DNA of 64,000 nt from the NCBI GenBank assembly GCA_963721435.1, contig CAVRJC010000012.1, positions 1,488,001 to 1,552,000 of the forward strand, given 5' to 3'. The DNA comes from CAVRJC01 sp963721435 (GTDB lineage Bacteria; Actinomycetota; Acidimicrobiia; IMCC26256; DASPTH01). The translations under genes and the position numbers were made by a program. Every line of letters starts with the position of its first letter. Position 1 is the first letter of the stretch. This document shows positions 44,523 through 54,249 of this stretch, in pieces. Below the pieces are notes generated by a model. That model was not told the origin of the DNA, did not search any database, and saw only the letters and a program-made list of their open reading frames with translations.

Positions 44523-44585
44523 GGCAGTTCCCTTCCCACGAGGTCGACCAGGGGAAGTCGATGGGGGAAGTGGGGGAGGGCTGGG

Positions 44586-44948
44586 TCAGGAGGACTTGGC
44601 GCCGGAACCGGCGGGCTTGGCCTTGTCGGCCTTCTTCGTGCCCGACGAGCCCGATCCCGAGGAGTCGCTCTTCTTCGTGTCGGTCTTCGACTCCGACTTC
44701 GATTCGGACTTCGACTCCTTGGCCGAGCTCGAGTCGGACGAGCCCGAGTCGGTGGACGACGACTTCTTGCCGTTGCGGCTGTCGGTCTTGTAGAAGCCGG
44801 GGCCCTTCAGGACGATCCCGACCGGCTGGTACACCTTGGTGAGCTTGCCCCCGCAGCCGGGGTGCTTCTTGAGAGGGTCGTCGGTGAACGACTGCCACAC
44901 CTCGAGCTCCTCACCGCACTTGCTGCATTCGTAGACGTAGGTGGGCAT
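44586..44948 (-). CDS. FmdB family zinc-ribbon protein (Ruc-like chaperone)
   Basis: The 120-residue protein has the FmdB head MPTYVYECSKCGEELEVWQS and the typical VGIVLKGPGFYKTDSR. Its tail of 65 residues is nearly all Ser, Lys, Gly and Asp and should be disordered. The second zinc knuckle reads HPGCG, giving Cys 8, Cys 11, His 29 and Cys 32 instead of four Cys. The mycobacterial relative Rv0991c (Ruc) is a redox-regulated, heat-inducible chaperone with such a tail. A CIRCE-like site upstream supports heat control. Confidence 0.85.
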   Translation of the reverse strand: MPTYVYECSKCGEELEVWQSFTDDPLKKHPGCGGKLTKVYQPVGIVLKGPGFYKTDSRNGKKSSSTDSGSSDSSSAKESKSESKSESKTDTKKSDSSGSGSSGTKKADKAKPAGSGAKSS

Positions 44949-45012
44949 CGTGTCCCTTGGCACCGGAGAAACCGCTGAACCAGCGTGCTGAGATCCTGGG
45001 ACAGGCGGGGGG

Positions 45013-45039
45013 TTAGCACTCGACTGTCGTGACTGCCAA
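45013..45039. promoter_or_regulatory. CIRCE-like operator before fmdB
   Basis: TTAGCACTC, nine bases (GACTGTCGT), GACTGCCAA. The left arm is a perfect CIRCE arm; the right arm matches seven of nine. It lies 65 bases before the fmdB start and 92 before plsY on the other strand. Confidence 0.65.
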
Positions 45040-45130
45040 CCCTATCGCGGCCCTGCGCATTCCGTGCCCGGGGCTCACGCTCTTCCGCCCCAGAGTGCGG
45101 CGGCGTGGGGGATGGCAGAGAATGGGCGCG

Positions 45131-45793
45131 ATGTCAGACCTCGCGATCGTGCTGCTCCTGATCCCGGTCGCGTACATGGTCGGCACCTTCCCCAGCGCGG
45201 AGCTGGTCGCCCGCCGCCAGGGCGTCGACATCACGGCCCAGGGCTCCGGGAACCCGGGTGCCTCGAACACGTTCCGGCTGCTCGGGTGGAAGGCCGGCGC
45301 GGTCGTCTTCGCGCTCGACTTCGCCAAGGGCGCGCTGGCGGCGGGAATCGGCATCGCCGTCGACGGGCACCTCGGCGCCTACATCCTCGGCGCCGCCGCG
45401 ATCATCGGGCACACCCTGCCGGTGACCCGTCGGTTCAAGGGCGGGCGTGGGGTCGCTACCGGCGCGGGCGTGATCTTCGTGATCTTCCCGTACCTCGCGG
45501 TCGCGGCCGCCGCGCTCTGGGGCATCGTCGCGCGCATCACGCACAAGGCCTCGGTGGCGTCGATCACCGTGATGATCGCGTTGCCGATCGGGGTCGCGCT
45601 GGCAGGGCACACCGCCACCGACATCGCGGTGATCGCCGCACTGTCGCTGCTCGTGCTGGCGCGCCATTGGTCGAACCTGCGCCGCCTCGTGCGCGGCGAG
45701 GAGCTCGGGCTCGATCCCCGCCAAGATCCGGAAGGCGAGGTGCGCCCTGAGGTGCGCCCTGAGGTGGAAGGCGACGGCGAAGCCGCGGGGTAG
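45131..45793 (+). CDS. plsY: Glycerol-3-phosphate acyltransferase PlsY
   Basis: The 220-residue protein has GSGNPGASNTFRLLG, IGHTLPVTRRFKGGRGVATG and several helices, the PlsY pattern. It acylates glycerol-3-phosphate from acyl-phosphate at the membrane to begin phospholipid synthesis. ATG at 45131; an in-frame ATG at 45122 also fits. The tail is acidic and carries a short duplicated EVRPEVRPEVE. It starts the plsY-galU-moeA run. Confidence 0.9.
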   Translation: MSDLAIVLLLIPVAYMVGTFPSAELVARRQGVDITAQGSGNPGASNTFRLLGWKAGAVVFALDFAKGALAAGIGIAVDGHLGAYILGAAAIIGHTLPVTRRFKGGRGVATGAGVIFVIFPYLAVAAAALWGIVARITHKASVASITVMIALPIGVALAGHTATDIAVIAALSLLVLARHWSNLRRLVRGEELGLDPRQDPEGEVRPEVRPEVEGDGEAAG

Positions 45794-45803
45794 CGTCGAG
45801 CTC

Positions 45804-46683
45804 GTGAAGCCCGTCACCAAGGCCGTCATCCCCGCCGCGGGCATGGGCACCCGGTTCCTGCCCGCGACGAAGAGCCAGCCCAAGGAGATGCTCCCGGTCG
45901 TCGACAAGCCGTCGATCCAGTACGTGGTCGAGGAGGCGGTGGCGGCGGGTCTCACCGACATCCTCATCATCACCGGGCGCGGCAAGCGCGCGATCGAGGA
46001 CCACTTCGACCGCAACTTCGAGCTCGAGCACTACCTCGAGCAGTCGAAGAAGTTCGACCTCCTCGCCGAGGTGCAGGTCGTGAACGACCTCGCCGACATC
46101 CACTACATCCGCCAGCGCGATCCGCTCGGGCTCGGCCACGCGGTGAACGTGGCGCGTGAGCACGTGGGTGACGAGCCGTTCGTCGTGATCCTCGGCGACG
46201 ACATCATGGTCGACAACGGCGAGCTGCTCCGCTCGATGCTCGCGGTGCACGACCGAGAGCAAGCGTCGGTGCTCGCGCTGCTCGAGGTCCAGCCGAACGA
46301 GATCTCGTCGTACGGCTGCGCGGAGTGCGACGTCGTCGACGAGACGCTTCGCCGCGTGCGCGGCGTCGTCGAGAAGCCGAAGCCCCGAGGACGCGAAGTC
46401 GAACCTCGCGGTGATCGGCCGGTACGTGTTCTCGCCCGGGATCTTCGACGCGCTGGATCGCATCACGCCGGGAGTGGGTGGCGAGCTGCAGCTCACCGAC
46501 GCGATCAGCCTGCTCCTCGACTCCGAGCCGGTGTTCGGCCGCGTGTTCGCGCACGGCCGCTACGACATCGGGCGCAAGCTCGACTTCCTCCGCGCCAACA
46601 TCGAGCTCGCGCTCGACCGCGACGACCTCGGCCCCGAGCTCGCGGTGTACCTCCGCGCGTTGGTGCGGGAACGACTCTCGTGA
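45804..46683 (+). CDS. galU: UTP-glucose-1-phosphate uridylyltransferase GalU, frameshifted
   Basis: Joined, about 292 residues: VIPAAGMGTRFLPATKSQPK, VVDKPSIQYVVEEA, GLGHAVNVAREHVGDEPFVV and, after the break, AVIGRYVFSPGIFDAL with QLTDAISLLL. The break is at a CCCC run, 46383-46386: with three C the frame reads EKPKPEDAKSNLAVIGRY without interruption. GalU makes UDP-glucose from UTP and glucose-1-phosphate, a donor for OtsA, TreT and GpgS encoded at 10-15 kb. GTG start; its stop overlaps moeA. Confidence 0.9.
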
Positions 46684-47924
46684 TCCCGCTCGGCGAGGTG
46701 CAGGACGCCGTCATCGGCGCGATCCCGAGGTTCGACCCGATCGAGTGCGACCGCGCCGACGCGCTCGGGCTCGTGCTCGCGACCGACGTCGTGGCCGCGG
46801 GCGCGGTCCCTCCGTTCGCGAACACCGCGATGGACGGCTACGCGGTGCGCGCCGCCGACACCGCGGCCGCCCGCGAGGACGCGCCGGTCCACTTGCGCGT
46901 GGTCGGGGACCTCCCGGCCGGGCACGCGCCCACGATCGCGGTCGGCCCGGGCGAGGCGATCCGCATCATGACCGGCGCGCCGATGCCCGACGGCGCCGAC
47001 GCGATCGTCATCGTGGAGCTCACGCGACGGGCCGAGCACGCGGGCGACGACGGCGTCGACGTGCTGAAGGCGGCGAAGCCGGGCGATCACGTGCGCCGAC
47101 CGGGCGGCGACGTCGAAGCCGGTCAGCTCGTGTTCCGGGCCGGCACCGTGCTCGGCCCCGCGCACCTCGGTGTGCTCGCGAGCATCGACGTGCACAAGGT
47201 CGCGGTGTTCCCGCGTGCGCGCGTCGGCGTGCTGTCGACCGGCGACGAGCTCGTCGAGTCGGGGCCGCTCACGCCGGGCAAGATCCGTGACGCCAACCGG
47301 CCGATGCTGCTCGCGCTCGTGGCGCGTGCCGGCTGCGAAGCCGTCGACCTCGGTGCGGCCCGCGACGACGAAGCAGTGATGACCGCGGTGCTCGCGCACG
47401 CGATCGAGGCGTGCGACGTCGTGATCACGAGCGGTGGGGTGTCGGTGGGCGACTACGACTACGTCAGCGCCGCGCTCGAGCGCATCGCCGCCGACGATCC
47501 CTCCGCCGAATCGCGCGTCGACTGGTACCAGGTGGCGATCCGCCCGTCGAAGCCGTTGTGTGTCGCGCGTGTGCTCGGCACGCCCGTGTTCGGGCTTCCC
47601 GGCAACCCCGTGTCGTCACGCGTCAGCTTCGAGCTGTTCGCGCGGCCGTCGCTGCTGCGCATGATGGGCCACACTGCGCTCTTCCGCCCCGAGGTCGCGG
47701 CGCGCACCGAGCACGCGATGCCGCGTCGTGTCGACGGCAAGCTGCATCTCGACCGAGTGCACGTGCGCATCGACGACGACGGCCACTACATGGTCGCGAG
47801 CACCGGCTCGCAGGAGAGCAACGCCCTGGCCGCGACCGCGGCCGCCAACGGCCTCGTGCTGCTGCCCGACGGCGAGGGTGTCGACGCGGGCGCCGCCGTG
47901 CGGGTCATGCTGCTCGACCAGTAA
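46680..47924 (+). CDS. moeA: Molybdopterin molybdotransferase MoeA
   Basis: The 414-residue protein has the MoeA pattern: FANTAMDGYAVRAADTAA, IMTGAPMPDGADAIV, VGVLSTGDELVESG, ITSGGVSVGDYDYV and VFGLPGNPVSSRVSFELF. MoeA inserts molybdate into the adenylated cofactor. The GTG at 46680 overlaps the galU TGA (GTGA). The order galU-moeA is conserved in mycobacteria (from memory), and moaA and moaC follow at 50-52 kb. Confidence 0.95.
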   Translation: MIPLGEVQDAVIGAIPRFDPIECDRADALGLVLATDVVAAGAVPPFANTAMDGYAVRAADTAAAREDAPVHLRVVGDLPAGHAPTIAVGPGEAIRIMTGAPMPDGADAIVIVELTRRAEHAGDDGVDVLKAAKPGDHVRRPGGDVEAGQLVFRAGTVLGPAHLGVLASIDVHKVAVFPRARVGVLSTGDELVESGPLTPGKIRDANRPMLLALVARAGCEAVDLGAARDDEAVMTAVLAHAIEACDVVITSGGVSVGDYDYVSAALERIAADDPSAESRVDWYQVAIRPSKPLCVARVLGTPVFGLPGNPVSSRVSFELFARPSLLRMMGHTALFRPEVAARTEHAMPRRVDGKLHLDRVHVRIDDDGHYMVASTGSQESNALAATAAANGLVLLPDGEGVDAGAAVRVMLLDQ

Positions 47925-47944
47925 CAGCGAACGGGGGGAGTGCG

Positions 47945-49552
47945 ATGGGGGAACGCTTCGGGGTCAAAGTCGAGCGCGATCTGGTGGTGACCGCCGACGA
48001 CGGCGTGGAGCTGATGACCGACGTCTACCACCCGCTCGGCATCGAGCGCGGCCCGGTGATCGTCGAGCGCAGCGGCTACGGCCGCCAGCTCATGGCGTCG
48101 CTCGCGGAGGCGTTCGCCGAGCGCGGGTACCACTACGTGCTGCAGACCGTCCGCGGCATCGACGGCTCCGGTGGCGAGCACGACGTGTTCGCGGAGCCCG
48201 CCGACGGCCGCGCCACCGCCGAATGGATCGACCGGCAGCCCTGGTTCGACGGCAACCTCGGGGTGAACGGCGCGAGCTACATGGGATTCACCGCGTACTC
48301 CCTCGCGTCGACGCGGCCGAAGAGCCTCAAGGCGATGTGCGTGTCGGTGTTCGGCTCCGACCGCCGCTTCGCGTGGCTGTCGGGCGGGTCGCTCGCGTGG
48401 GAGCTCGTGCTCGGCTGGAACGTGCTGCAGTGGCGCCTCGCCCAGAGTGGTGCCGGCCGGACGATGGAAGAGGTTGCCGCCGGCGCGGGCCTCCGCCTCT
48501 CCGGTTTCGACGACGCGTTCGCGCACCTCCCCATGGGCGAAGCCGCGAAGCTCATGACCGGCGAGGACATCAGGTTGGTCACGCAGCTGCTCGAGCACGG
48601 TGAGCCGGGCGACTCCTTCTGGGATCCGCTCGTGTTCACCGACCTGCTCGACGGCTTCGACGTGCCCACGTGCCTCGTCGACAACTGGTACGACTACCAG
48701 CTCCCGCGCACGATCGACGACTACCAGATCCTCGACACTTCGGGGGCGGCCACGCACCGGCTCGTCCTGCGCCCGGGCGCGCACGCCGGTGAGGGTGACT
48801 TCGACGCCGGCGCGTACATCGAGGTGCCGCTCGCGTGGTTCGACACCCATCTCCGGGGAATGCCCGATCGGATTCCCGCGGAGCCGGTCACGTTCACGGT
48901 GACGGGCGACGGTCGCTCGACGCGCGACGTCGCGTCGTGGCCGCCTGCGCACACGCCGACGCCGTGGTACCTCCACGCCGACGGACGGCTCTCGACCGAC
49001 GCGCCCGACGCCGACGACGGGCGCGACGAGTACCACTACGACCCGAGCGACCCGACGCCGTCGTTCGGCGGGATCGGGCTCTTCACCGGTGGCGTGGTCG
49101 ACAACCGTGAGCTCGAGGCGCGTGCCGACGTGCTCGTGTACACGAGTGACGTGCTCGGCGACGTGCTCGAGATCGTCGGGCCCGTGCACGCGGATCTCGT
49201 CGTGAGCTCGAGCCTCGACCACACCGATTTCTTCGTCCGGCTCTGCGACGTGCACCCCAACGAGCAGTCGTACAACGTGTGCGACGGGCTCCAGCGGTTC
49301 CGGCCGTCCGACATCGCGCGTCGCGACGACGGCACGTTCACGGCTCGTGTGAGGTTGTGGGACACCGCGTACCGGTTCGGCGCCGGCCACCGCGTCCGGG
49401 TGCAGGTGTCGAGCGGCGCGCACCCCGTCTACGTGCGCAACCTCGGCACCGACGAGCCGTTGCTCACGGCGACGACCGTGCGCGTCGCGGAGCAGGCCGT
49501 CTTCCGCGACCGCGACCGCTCGAGCGCCATCGTCCTTCCAGTCTCGGGCTGA
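47945..49552 (+). CDS. CocE/NonD family hydrolase (X-Pro dipeptidyl-peptidase S15 type)
   Basis: The 535-residue protein has a catalytic alpha/beta domain (nucleophile GASYMGF with Ser 111; VQTVRGIDGSGG-type TVRGIDGSGGEHD) and a C-terminal jelly-roll domain (VDNRELEARADVLVYTSDVL, RVQVSSGAHP). Such enzymes hydrolyse esters (cocaine esterase), acylases or X-Pro peptides. No signal peptide. ATG at 47945, 20 bases after moeA. A strong terminator follows. Confidence 0.88.
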   Translation: MGERFGVKVERDLVVTADDGVELMTDVYHPLGIERGPVIVERSGYGRQLMASLAEAFAERGYHYVLQTVRGIDGSGGEHDVFAEPADGRATAEWIDRQPWFDGNLGVNGASYMGFTAYSLASTRPKSLKAMCVSVFGSDRRFAWLSGGSLAWELVLGWNVLQWRLAQSGAGRTMEEVAAGAGLRLSGFDDAFAHLPMGEAAKLMTGEDIRLVTQLLEHGEPGDSFWDPLVFTDLLDGFDVPTCLVDNWYDYQLPRTIDDYQILDTSGAATHRLVLRPGAHAGEGDFDAGAYIEVPLAWFDTHLRGMPDRIPAEPVTFTVTGDGRSTRDVASWPPAHTPTPWYLHADGRLSTDAPDADDGRDEYHYDPSDPTPSFGGIGLFTGGVVDNRELEARADVLVYTSDVLGDVLEIVGPVHADLVVSSSLDHTDFFVRLCDVHPNEQSYNVCDGLQRFRPSDIARRDDGTFTARVRLWDTAYRFGAGHRVRVQVSSGAHPVYVRNLGTDEPLLTATTVRVAEQAVFRDRDRSSAIVLPVSG

Positions 49553-49559
49553 ACGCGAC

Positions 49560-49589
49560 GAATGCCCGGGGATGAATCCCCGGGCATTC
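49560..49589. terminator. Bidirectional hairpin between convergent genes
   Basis: GAATGCCCGGGGA, loop TGAA, TCCCCGGGCATTC: a perfect 13-pair stem seven bases after the CocE stop and 71 bases before the end of the convergent secreted-protein gene. Confidence 0.85.
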
Positions 49590-49660
49590 GTGTCCCAGCC
49601 CGCCCCGGACGGGTCGCTCGGCCCCCACGATCGAGCGACTCGCCGACTTGGCCGGATCGT

Positions 49661-49936
49661 TTACCGCGCCACGCAGCCCCCGGGGACGTCCGTGAGCGCA
49701 CTCGCCGGGATCTTCGTCACGACCATGACCGACGTCTGCACGTCGCCCTCGGTGACGATCCCCGTGGTGCACTCCACGGTGATGCTGTCGCGGTGTGGAT
49801 CGGTGGCCGACGCCGGTGCCGCGAAGCTCGCGACACCGAACGCGGTGGCTCCCAGCGCCACGGTGCCCGCCGGGATGCGCCATCTCTGTCGCTGCGCCCG
49901 CTCTCGGAATGTCGGGCGGGTGAACGTGGATTCCAT
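49661..49936 (-). CDS. Small secreted protein
   Basis: The product is 91 residues. A basic N-region (TRPTFRERAQRQRWR) and hydrophobic core (GTVALGATAFGVASFA) end at APASA, a signal peptidase I site. The mature part is about 50 residues with two Cys (VECTTG and GGCVAR), probably disulfide-bonded. The ATG at 49936 has GGGGAG five bases upstream. No family recognised. A structured leader with a terminator-like hairpin precedes it. Confidence 0.7.
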   Translation of the reverse strand: MESTFTRPTFRERAQRQRWRIPAGTVALGATAFGVASFAAPASATDPHRDSITVECTTGIVTEGDVQTSVMVVTKIPASALTDVPGGCVAR

Positions 49937-49948
49937 TGAGCTCCCCTT

Positions 49949-50050
49949 CGGAGAAACAAGAACCGGCCCCCCAAAGCTCTGCAGCTCGTGGGTGGGGCCG
50001 GTTTCGCTCTGGCTCCCCGCAGGCTCAAGCGACCAGTTCATCGCCTGCGG
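49949..50050 (-). promoter_or_regulatory. Structured leader with terminator-like hairpin
   Basis: On the minus strand the leader holds CCGCAGGC/GCCTGCGG (50043-50050 with 50017-50024), then AACCGGCCCC/GGGGCCGGTT (50003-49961 arms) followed by the T-rich CTTGTTTCTCC just before the ribosome site. This looks like attenuation or a cis-acting RNA; it does not match a class I can name. Confidence 0.45.
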
Positions 50051-50245
50051 TTCAACGCCTCCCCGATTGGTGGCTCGAATCCCGTTTCAGTGACGTCGAT
50101 GTGCTCCTCGGTGTTCCCAACCCGATCTCCAAGTGATACGAGTTAACCACACAGAGTGTTCATGGTCAAGCGAGCGACCACTGAGTGTGGCAGACGTCGC
50201 ACTGCGCCCGGAAGCGGTCGGGAACCCCACCGATATGCTCGACCG

Positions 50246-51259
<1,014 letters not shown>

Positions 51260-51288
51260 CGCCCGACCCTCCCTCTACACTGACGGCC

Positions 51289-51798
51289 ATGTCGGCCTCG
51301 GAGTTCACGCACCTGGATCCGCTCGGGCGAGCCCGCATGGTCGACGTCACGGCCAAGGACGCCACCCACCGACGGGCGATCGCCCGGTGCCGGGTGCACA
51401 TGGAGGCCGACACCGCGTCGAAGATCGCGTCGGGCGCCATCAGCAAGGGCGACGTCCTCGCAGTGGCCCGGGTCGCCGGGATCCAGGCGGCGAAGCAGAC
51501 GCCCAACCTGCTGCCGCTGTGCCATCCGCTCCTCGTGGGCTCCGTCTACGTGAACTTCCGCATCGAGGTCGAGCACGTCGAGGTCGAGGCGCAGGTCGAG
51601 ACCGTCGATCGCACCGGCGTCGAGATGGAGGCGCTCACCGCGTGCGCCATCGCCGCCCTCACGATCTACGACATGTGCAAGTCGATCGACCGGGGCATGA
51701 CCATCGGCGAGCTGGCCCTGTGGGAGAAGACCGGAGGCCGTTCCGGGATTTACCGACGGCCCTCCGTACCTGGCGACGACGAGTTCTACGACCTCTAG
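51289..51798 (+). CDS. moaC: Cyclic pyranopterin monophosphate synthase MoaC
   Basis: The 169-residue protein has ARMVDVTAKDATHRRAIA, IQAAKQTPNLLPLCHPLLV and TAYD-type AALTIYDMCKSIDRGM. It converts the MoaA product to cPMP. It starts 29 bases after moaA. The order moaA-moaC is standard; no moaE or moaB is seen, and the MoaD-like protein at 17.1 kb is likely for another pathway. Confidence 0.96.
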   Translation: MSASEFTHLDPLGRARMVDVTAKDATHRRAIARCRVHMEADTASKIASGAISKGDVLAVARVAGIQAAKQTPNLLPLCHPLLVGSVYVNFRIEVEHVEVEAQVETVDRTGVEMEALTACAIAALTIYDMCKSIDRGMTIGELALWEKTGGRSGIYRRPSVPGDDEFYDL

Positions 51799-51948
51799 CC
51801 GTATGCCCTTCCGAACCCCGAGTAGGCCTCTGACCTGCCCATTCACGCCCCCGCTTGACCGGCGGCGAGGGTCGACGGCTAGGGTGCCCCGCACGGCCGC
51901 GATCCTCGGAGTTCCGGGGGTCCGCTGGTGCGTTGCCGGGCAGAGCAG

Positions 51949-52512
51949 GTGGACACGGGGACTCTGACGTTGACGATTGCAGTAATCCTGATACTCGGCT
52001 TGATCTGGGCTGCCGTCCTGATCCCGCCCATCCTCCGAGCGCGTTCGCAGCAGCCGCGGAACGACTCGGTCGGTGACTTCCACTACAAGCTGAGCATGCT
52101 CGGCCACACCAACGGCACGCACCGCAAGCGGCCCGACCGCGTGTCGACATCCCGCCCCGCGTTCGCGCCGGTGGGTCGTGGCCCTGCGAAGCAGAGCCAG
52201 ACGCAGAAGCGGCGCCAAGAGGTGCTGTTCATCCTGATCGGGATCTCCGCAGGCACGCTGTTCCTCGCGCTGTTGAGCCGGATGCCGCTGCTGTTCGCGG
52301 CGAACCTCATCGCCGACGCGCTCCTCGCCGGGTACATCTACCTGTTGATCCAGTACAAGCAGCGCGCGTCGGAGCAGCAGTCGAAGGTGCGGTTCCTCAA
52401 CACCGCGTACCGCACGCCGGCGCCGTACATGGTCGGCCACGTGTCGTCGAACGGCACGAGTGAGTCGACCGGCCCGCTTCTCGTCCCGCTGCGCCGAACC
52501 GCTTCGAACTAG
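51949..52512 (+). CDS. Actinobacterial membrane protein
   Basis: The product is 187 residues: an N-terminal helix (TIAVILILGLIWAAVLIPPI), a polar linker with SVGDFHYKLSMLG, then two helices (VLFILIGISAGTLFLALL and LIADALLAGYIYLLIQYK). The pattern VWAAVLIPPLLR..R..DSVGDF..QL is a conserved actinobacterial family (Rv0996-like, from memory), often near galU-moeA. Role unknown. GTG at 51949 is inferred. Confidence 0.65.
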   Translation: MDTGTLTLTIAVILILGLIWAAVLIPPILRARSQQPRNDSVGDFHYKLSMLGHTNGTHRKRPDRVSTSRPAFAPVGRGPAKQSQTQKRRQEVLFILIGISAGTLFLALLSRMPLLFAANLIADALLAGYIYLLIQYKQRASEQQSKVRFLNTAYRTPAPYMVGHVSSNGTSESTGPLLVPLRRTASN

Positions 52513-52530
52513 CGCGGCACCGGGGAGCGA

Positions 52531-53179
52531 GTGGATCACTCGGGGCAGATCGCCGCAGCCGGTGAAGCGGCGCAGGAGATCCTCGAGCAGAAGCACCGCG
52601 CACGCGAGATCACACTGAGTGCGTCGCGCCGCGCGATCCGCTCGTGCGCGACGGCCATCCGCGCGGTGCAACGACGCGAGTTCGCGGAGGCGCGTGCAGC
52701 TGATCGCCGAAGCCGCCGCGTACCTCAGCGAGGCCGAGGCCGCGCTGGTCGGCCAGCCTGACGTTCGCTATGCCGGCTTCCTGCACGACGCCAAGAAGGA
52801 GTTCGCGGAGGCGAACCTCACGCTCGCGTTCATCAGCGACCAGCCCATGCCCACTGCCGACGAGCTCGGCGTGGAGGTGCAGGCGTACCTGAACGGGATG
52901 GCGGAGGCCGCGAGCGAGCTCCGGCGCCAGGCGCTCGACTCGTTGCGCAAGGCCGACAACGACGAAGCCGAGCGCATGCTGCGGATCATGGACGACGTCT
53001 ACAGCCTGCTCGTCACCATCGACTATCCCGACGCGCTCACCGGCGGGCTCCGGCGCACGACCGATGCGCTGCGCGCGGTCATCGAGCGCACGCGCGGCGA
53101 CGTGACGAATGCGCTCGTGATCGCCCGCCTGCAGGCCGCGATCGGCACACAGGTACCCGACACGAACGAAGCAGGTTGA
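52531..53179 (+). CDS. Translin family protein, frameshifted
   Basis: Two frames form one translin-like protein of about 215 residues. AREITLSASRRAIRSCATAI and REFAEA are in the first frame. The second reads QLIAEAAAYLSEAEAAL, GFLHDAKKEFAEANLTLAFI, VEVQAYLNGMAEAASELRRQ and IDYPDALTGGLRRTTDALRA, IERTRGD. The order and motifs (DA.KEY.EA, YL.G, ELRR, DYPDA) are those of translin, a nucleic-acid-binding and RNase family known in eukaryotes and archaea. The break is near 52689-52695 and fits one extra base. GTG start. Uncommon in bacteria. Confidence 0.8.
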
Positions 53180-53182
53180 CGA

Positions 53183-53826
53183 ATGGCCGATGAGCGCGCC
53201 GACATTCGTGAGTACCTCGTGGTCCACCAGACGCTGCGCGTCATCTTGAGCCGCTTCGTCAACGCAACTGAGCGCATCGACCCCTCGGTGCTGGCGACGG
53301 TGCTCGGATCGCGGTGGGCGCTGTTCGCCGCGCTCGTTGCACCACCATCACGAGAGCGAAGACACGGTGTTCTTCCCGGCGATCGCGGCCGCAAGTCCTG
53401 ACACCCAGACGTTGATCGACGAGCTCGAGCAGCAACATGTGCAGCTCGTCGATCGCCTGAACGCGGTCGACGCTGCGGTCGCCGCATTCGAGGGAAGCCC
53501 GGGGGACGACACGAGGAAGGCCGCGCACGACACGATCAAGACCGTGCGTGACGAGCTCGTTCCCCACCTCGACGTCGAAGACGCGGAGCTGCTTCCTGCC
53601 GCGGCCGAGTCCGTCGATCCGGTCGTCGTGGAAGAAGATGAGCGAGCAGGCATTCCGATCGCTCGACAAGAACGATCTCCCCGTCGTCGCCGGCGCGCTC
53701 GACGAGGTTGTGCGCGGGCTCCCGAAGGAGCAGCGCCCGCCACCGCCGCCTCTGATGGTGCGAGCACTCGTGGCTGTGTCGTGGCGGAAGCGCTACGCCA
53801 AGTTCATCGACCCGCTGGTAACGTGA
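53183..53826 (+). CDS. Hemerythrin-like cation-binding protein, two frameshifts
   Basis: Three frames join to about 213 residues. IREYLVVHQTLRVILSRFVN is followed by (L)VHHHHESEDTVFFPAIAA after an extra G at 53339, then ELEQQHVQLVDRLNAV, VPHLDVEDAELLPAAAE, and, after a second shift at 53631-53637, MSEQAFRSLDKNDLPVVAGA. The His/Glu/Asp set (VHQ, HxxxE, QHV, HxxxD) is the hemerythrin di-iron site, so it may bind O2, NO or other small molecules. It follows the translin gene by three bases. Confidence 0.82.
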
Positions 53827-53836
53827 TCGTTCCTTC

Positions 53837-53910
53837 GGGGGTGTAGCTCAGCCCGGTAGAGCGCTACGTTCGCAACGTAGAAGTCGTGGGTTCAAGTCCC
53901 ATCACCTCCA
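53837..53910 (+). tRNA. tRNA-Ala (anticodon CGC)
   Basis: Acceptor GGGGGTG at 53837 pairs with CACCTCC ending 53909, with discriminator A. The anticodon stem CTACG/CGTAG carries loop TTCGCAA, anticodon CGC at 53871-53873. The T-arm is GTGGGTTCAAGTCCCAT. CCA is not encoded. It reads GCG alanine codons. Confidence 0.97.
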
Positions 53911-54249
53911 CTCACTCAATTCCGCTGGTCACAGCGTCGCGCTCAGCGACCCCCTGAGTTCGCGTGAACGTCCGTGCCACGAAGGCCGCGGAGCGCGGTC
54001 GCCTTTCGCTCTCCGCCCGTCGATGTGTGACAGTCGATGCGTCAGCGAACACGAGCGCGCCCCGCGCCCAGCGTTGGTGCAGTGGCGGCTATTCGTCCAC
54101 CACGACGGGGCCGAGCGAGCGAGGAGCCCGCTGACCAGCGTGGTACGAAGGTGTGCAACTTTGTACCTTGACGCCCGCGACGGCGTGTGCCCATACTCCT
54201 GGCATTGCATGGCTGAGGTACGCACGGCTGCGGGGACGTGGCGCGTCCA
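53911..54249. other. No recognisable gene
   Basis: These 339 bases after tRNA-Ala have open frames without ribosome sites or known motifs. The composition is slightly richer in AT around 54140-54200. No direct repeat of the tRNA 3' end was seen. Confidence 0.4.

Noticed and set aside
44590..44780. Minisatellite-like repeat
   Set aside because: It is the Ser/Lys/Asp-rich disordered tail of the FmdB protein, coded in frame.
22406..46386. Programmed ribosomal frameshifting in hemQ, glnD or galU
   Set aside because: No slippery heptamer with a downstream structure, the families are not known to use it, and simple one-base insertions explain each case.
50060..50090. tRNA-like T-arm (GGTGGCTCGAATCCC)
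   Set aside because: No acceptor, D-arm or anticodon stem around it.
49949..50150. c-di-AMP (ydaO) or c-di-GMP riboswitch before the secreted protein
   Set aside because: The conserved core strings of those classes are not found; only generic hairpins are seen.
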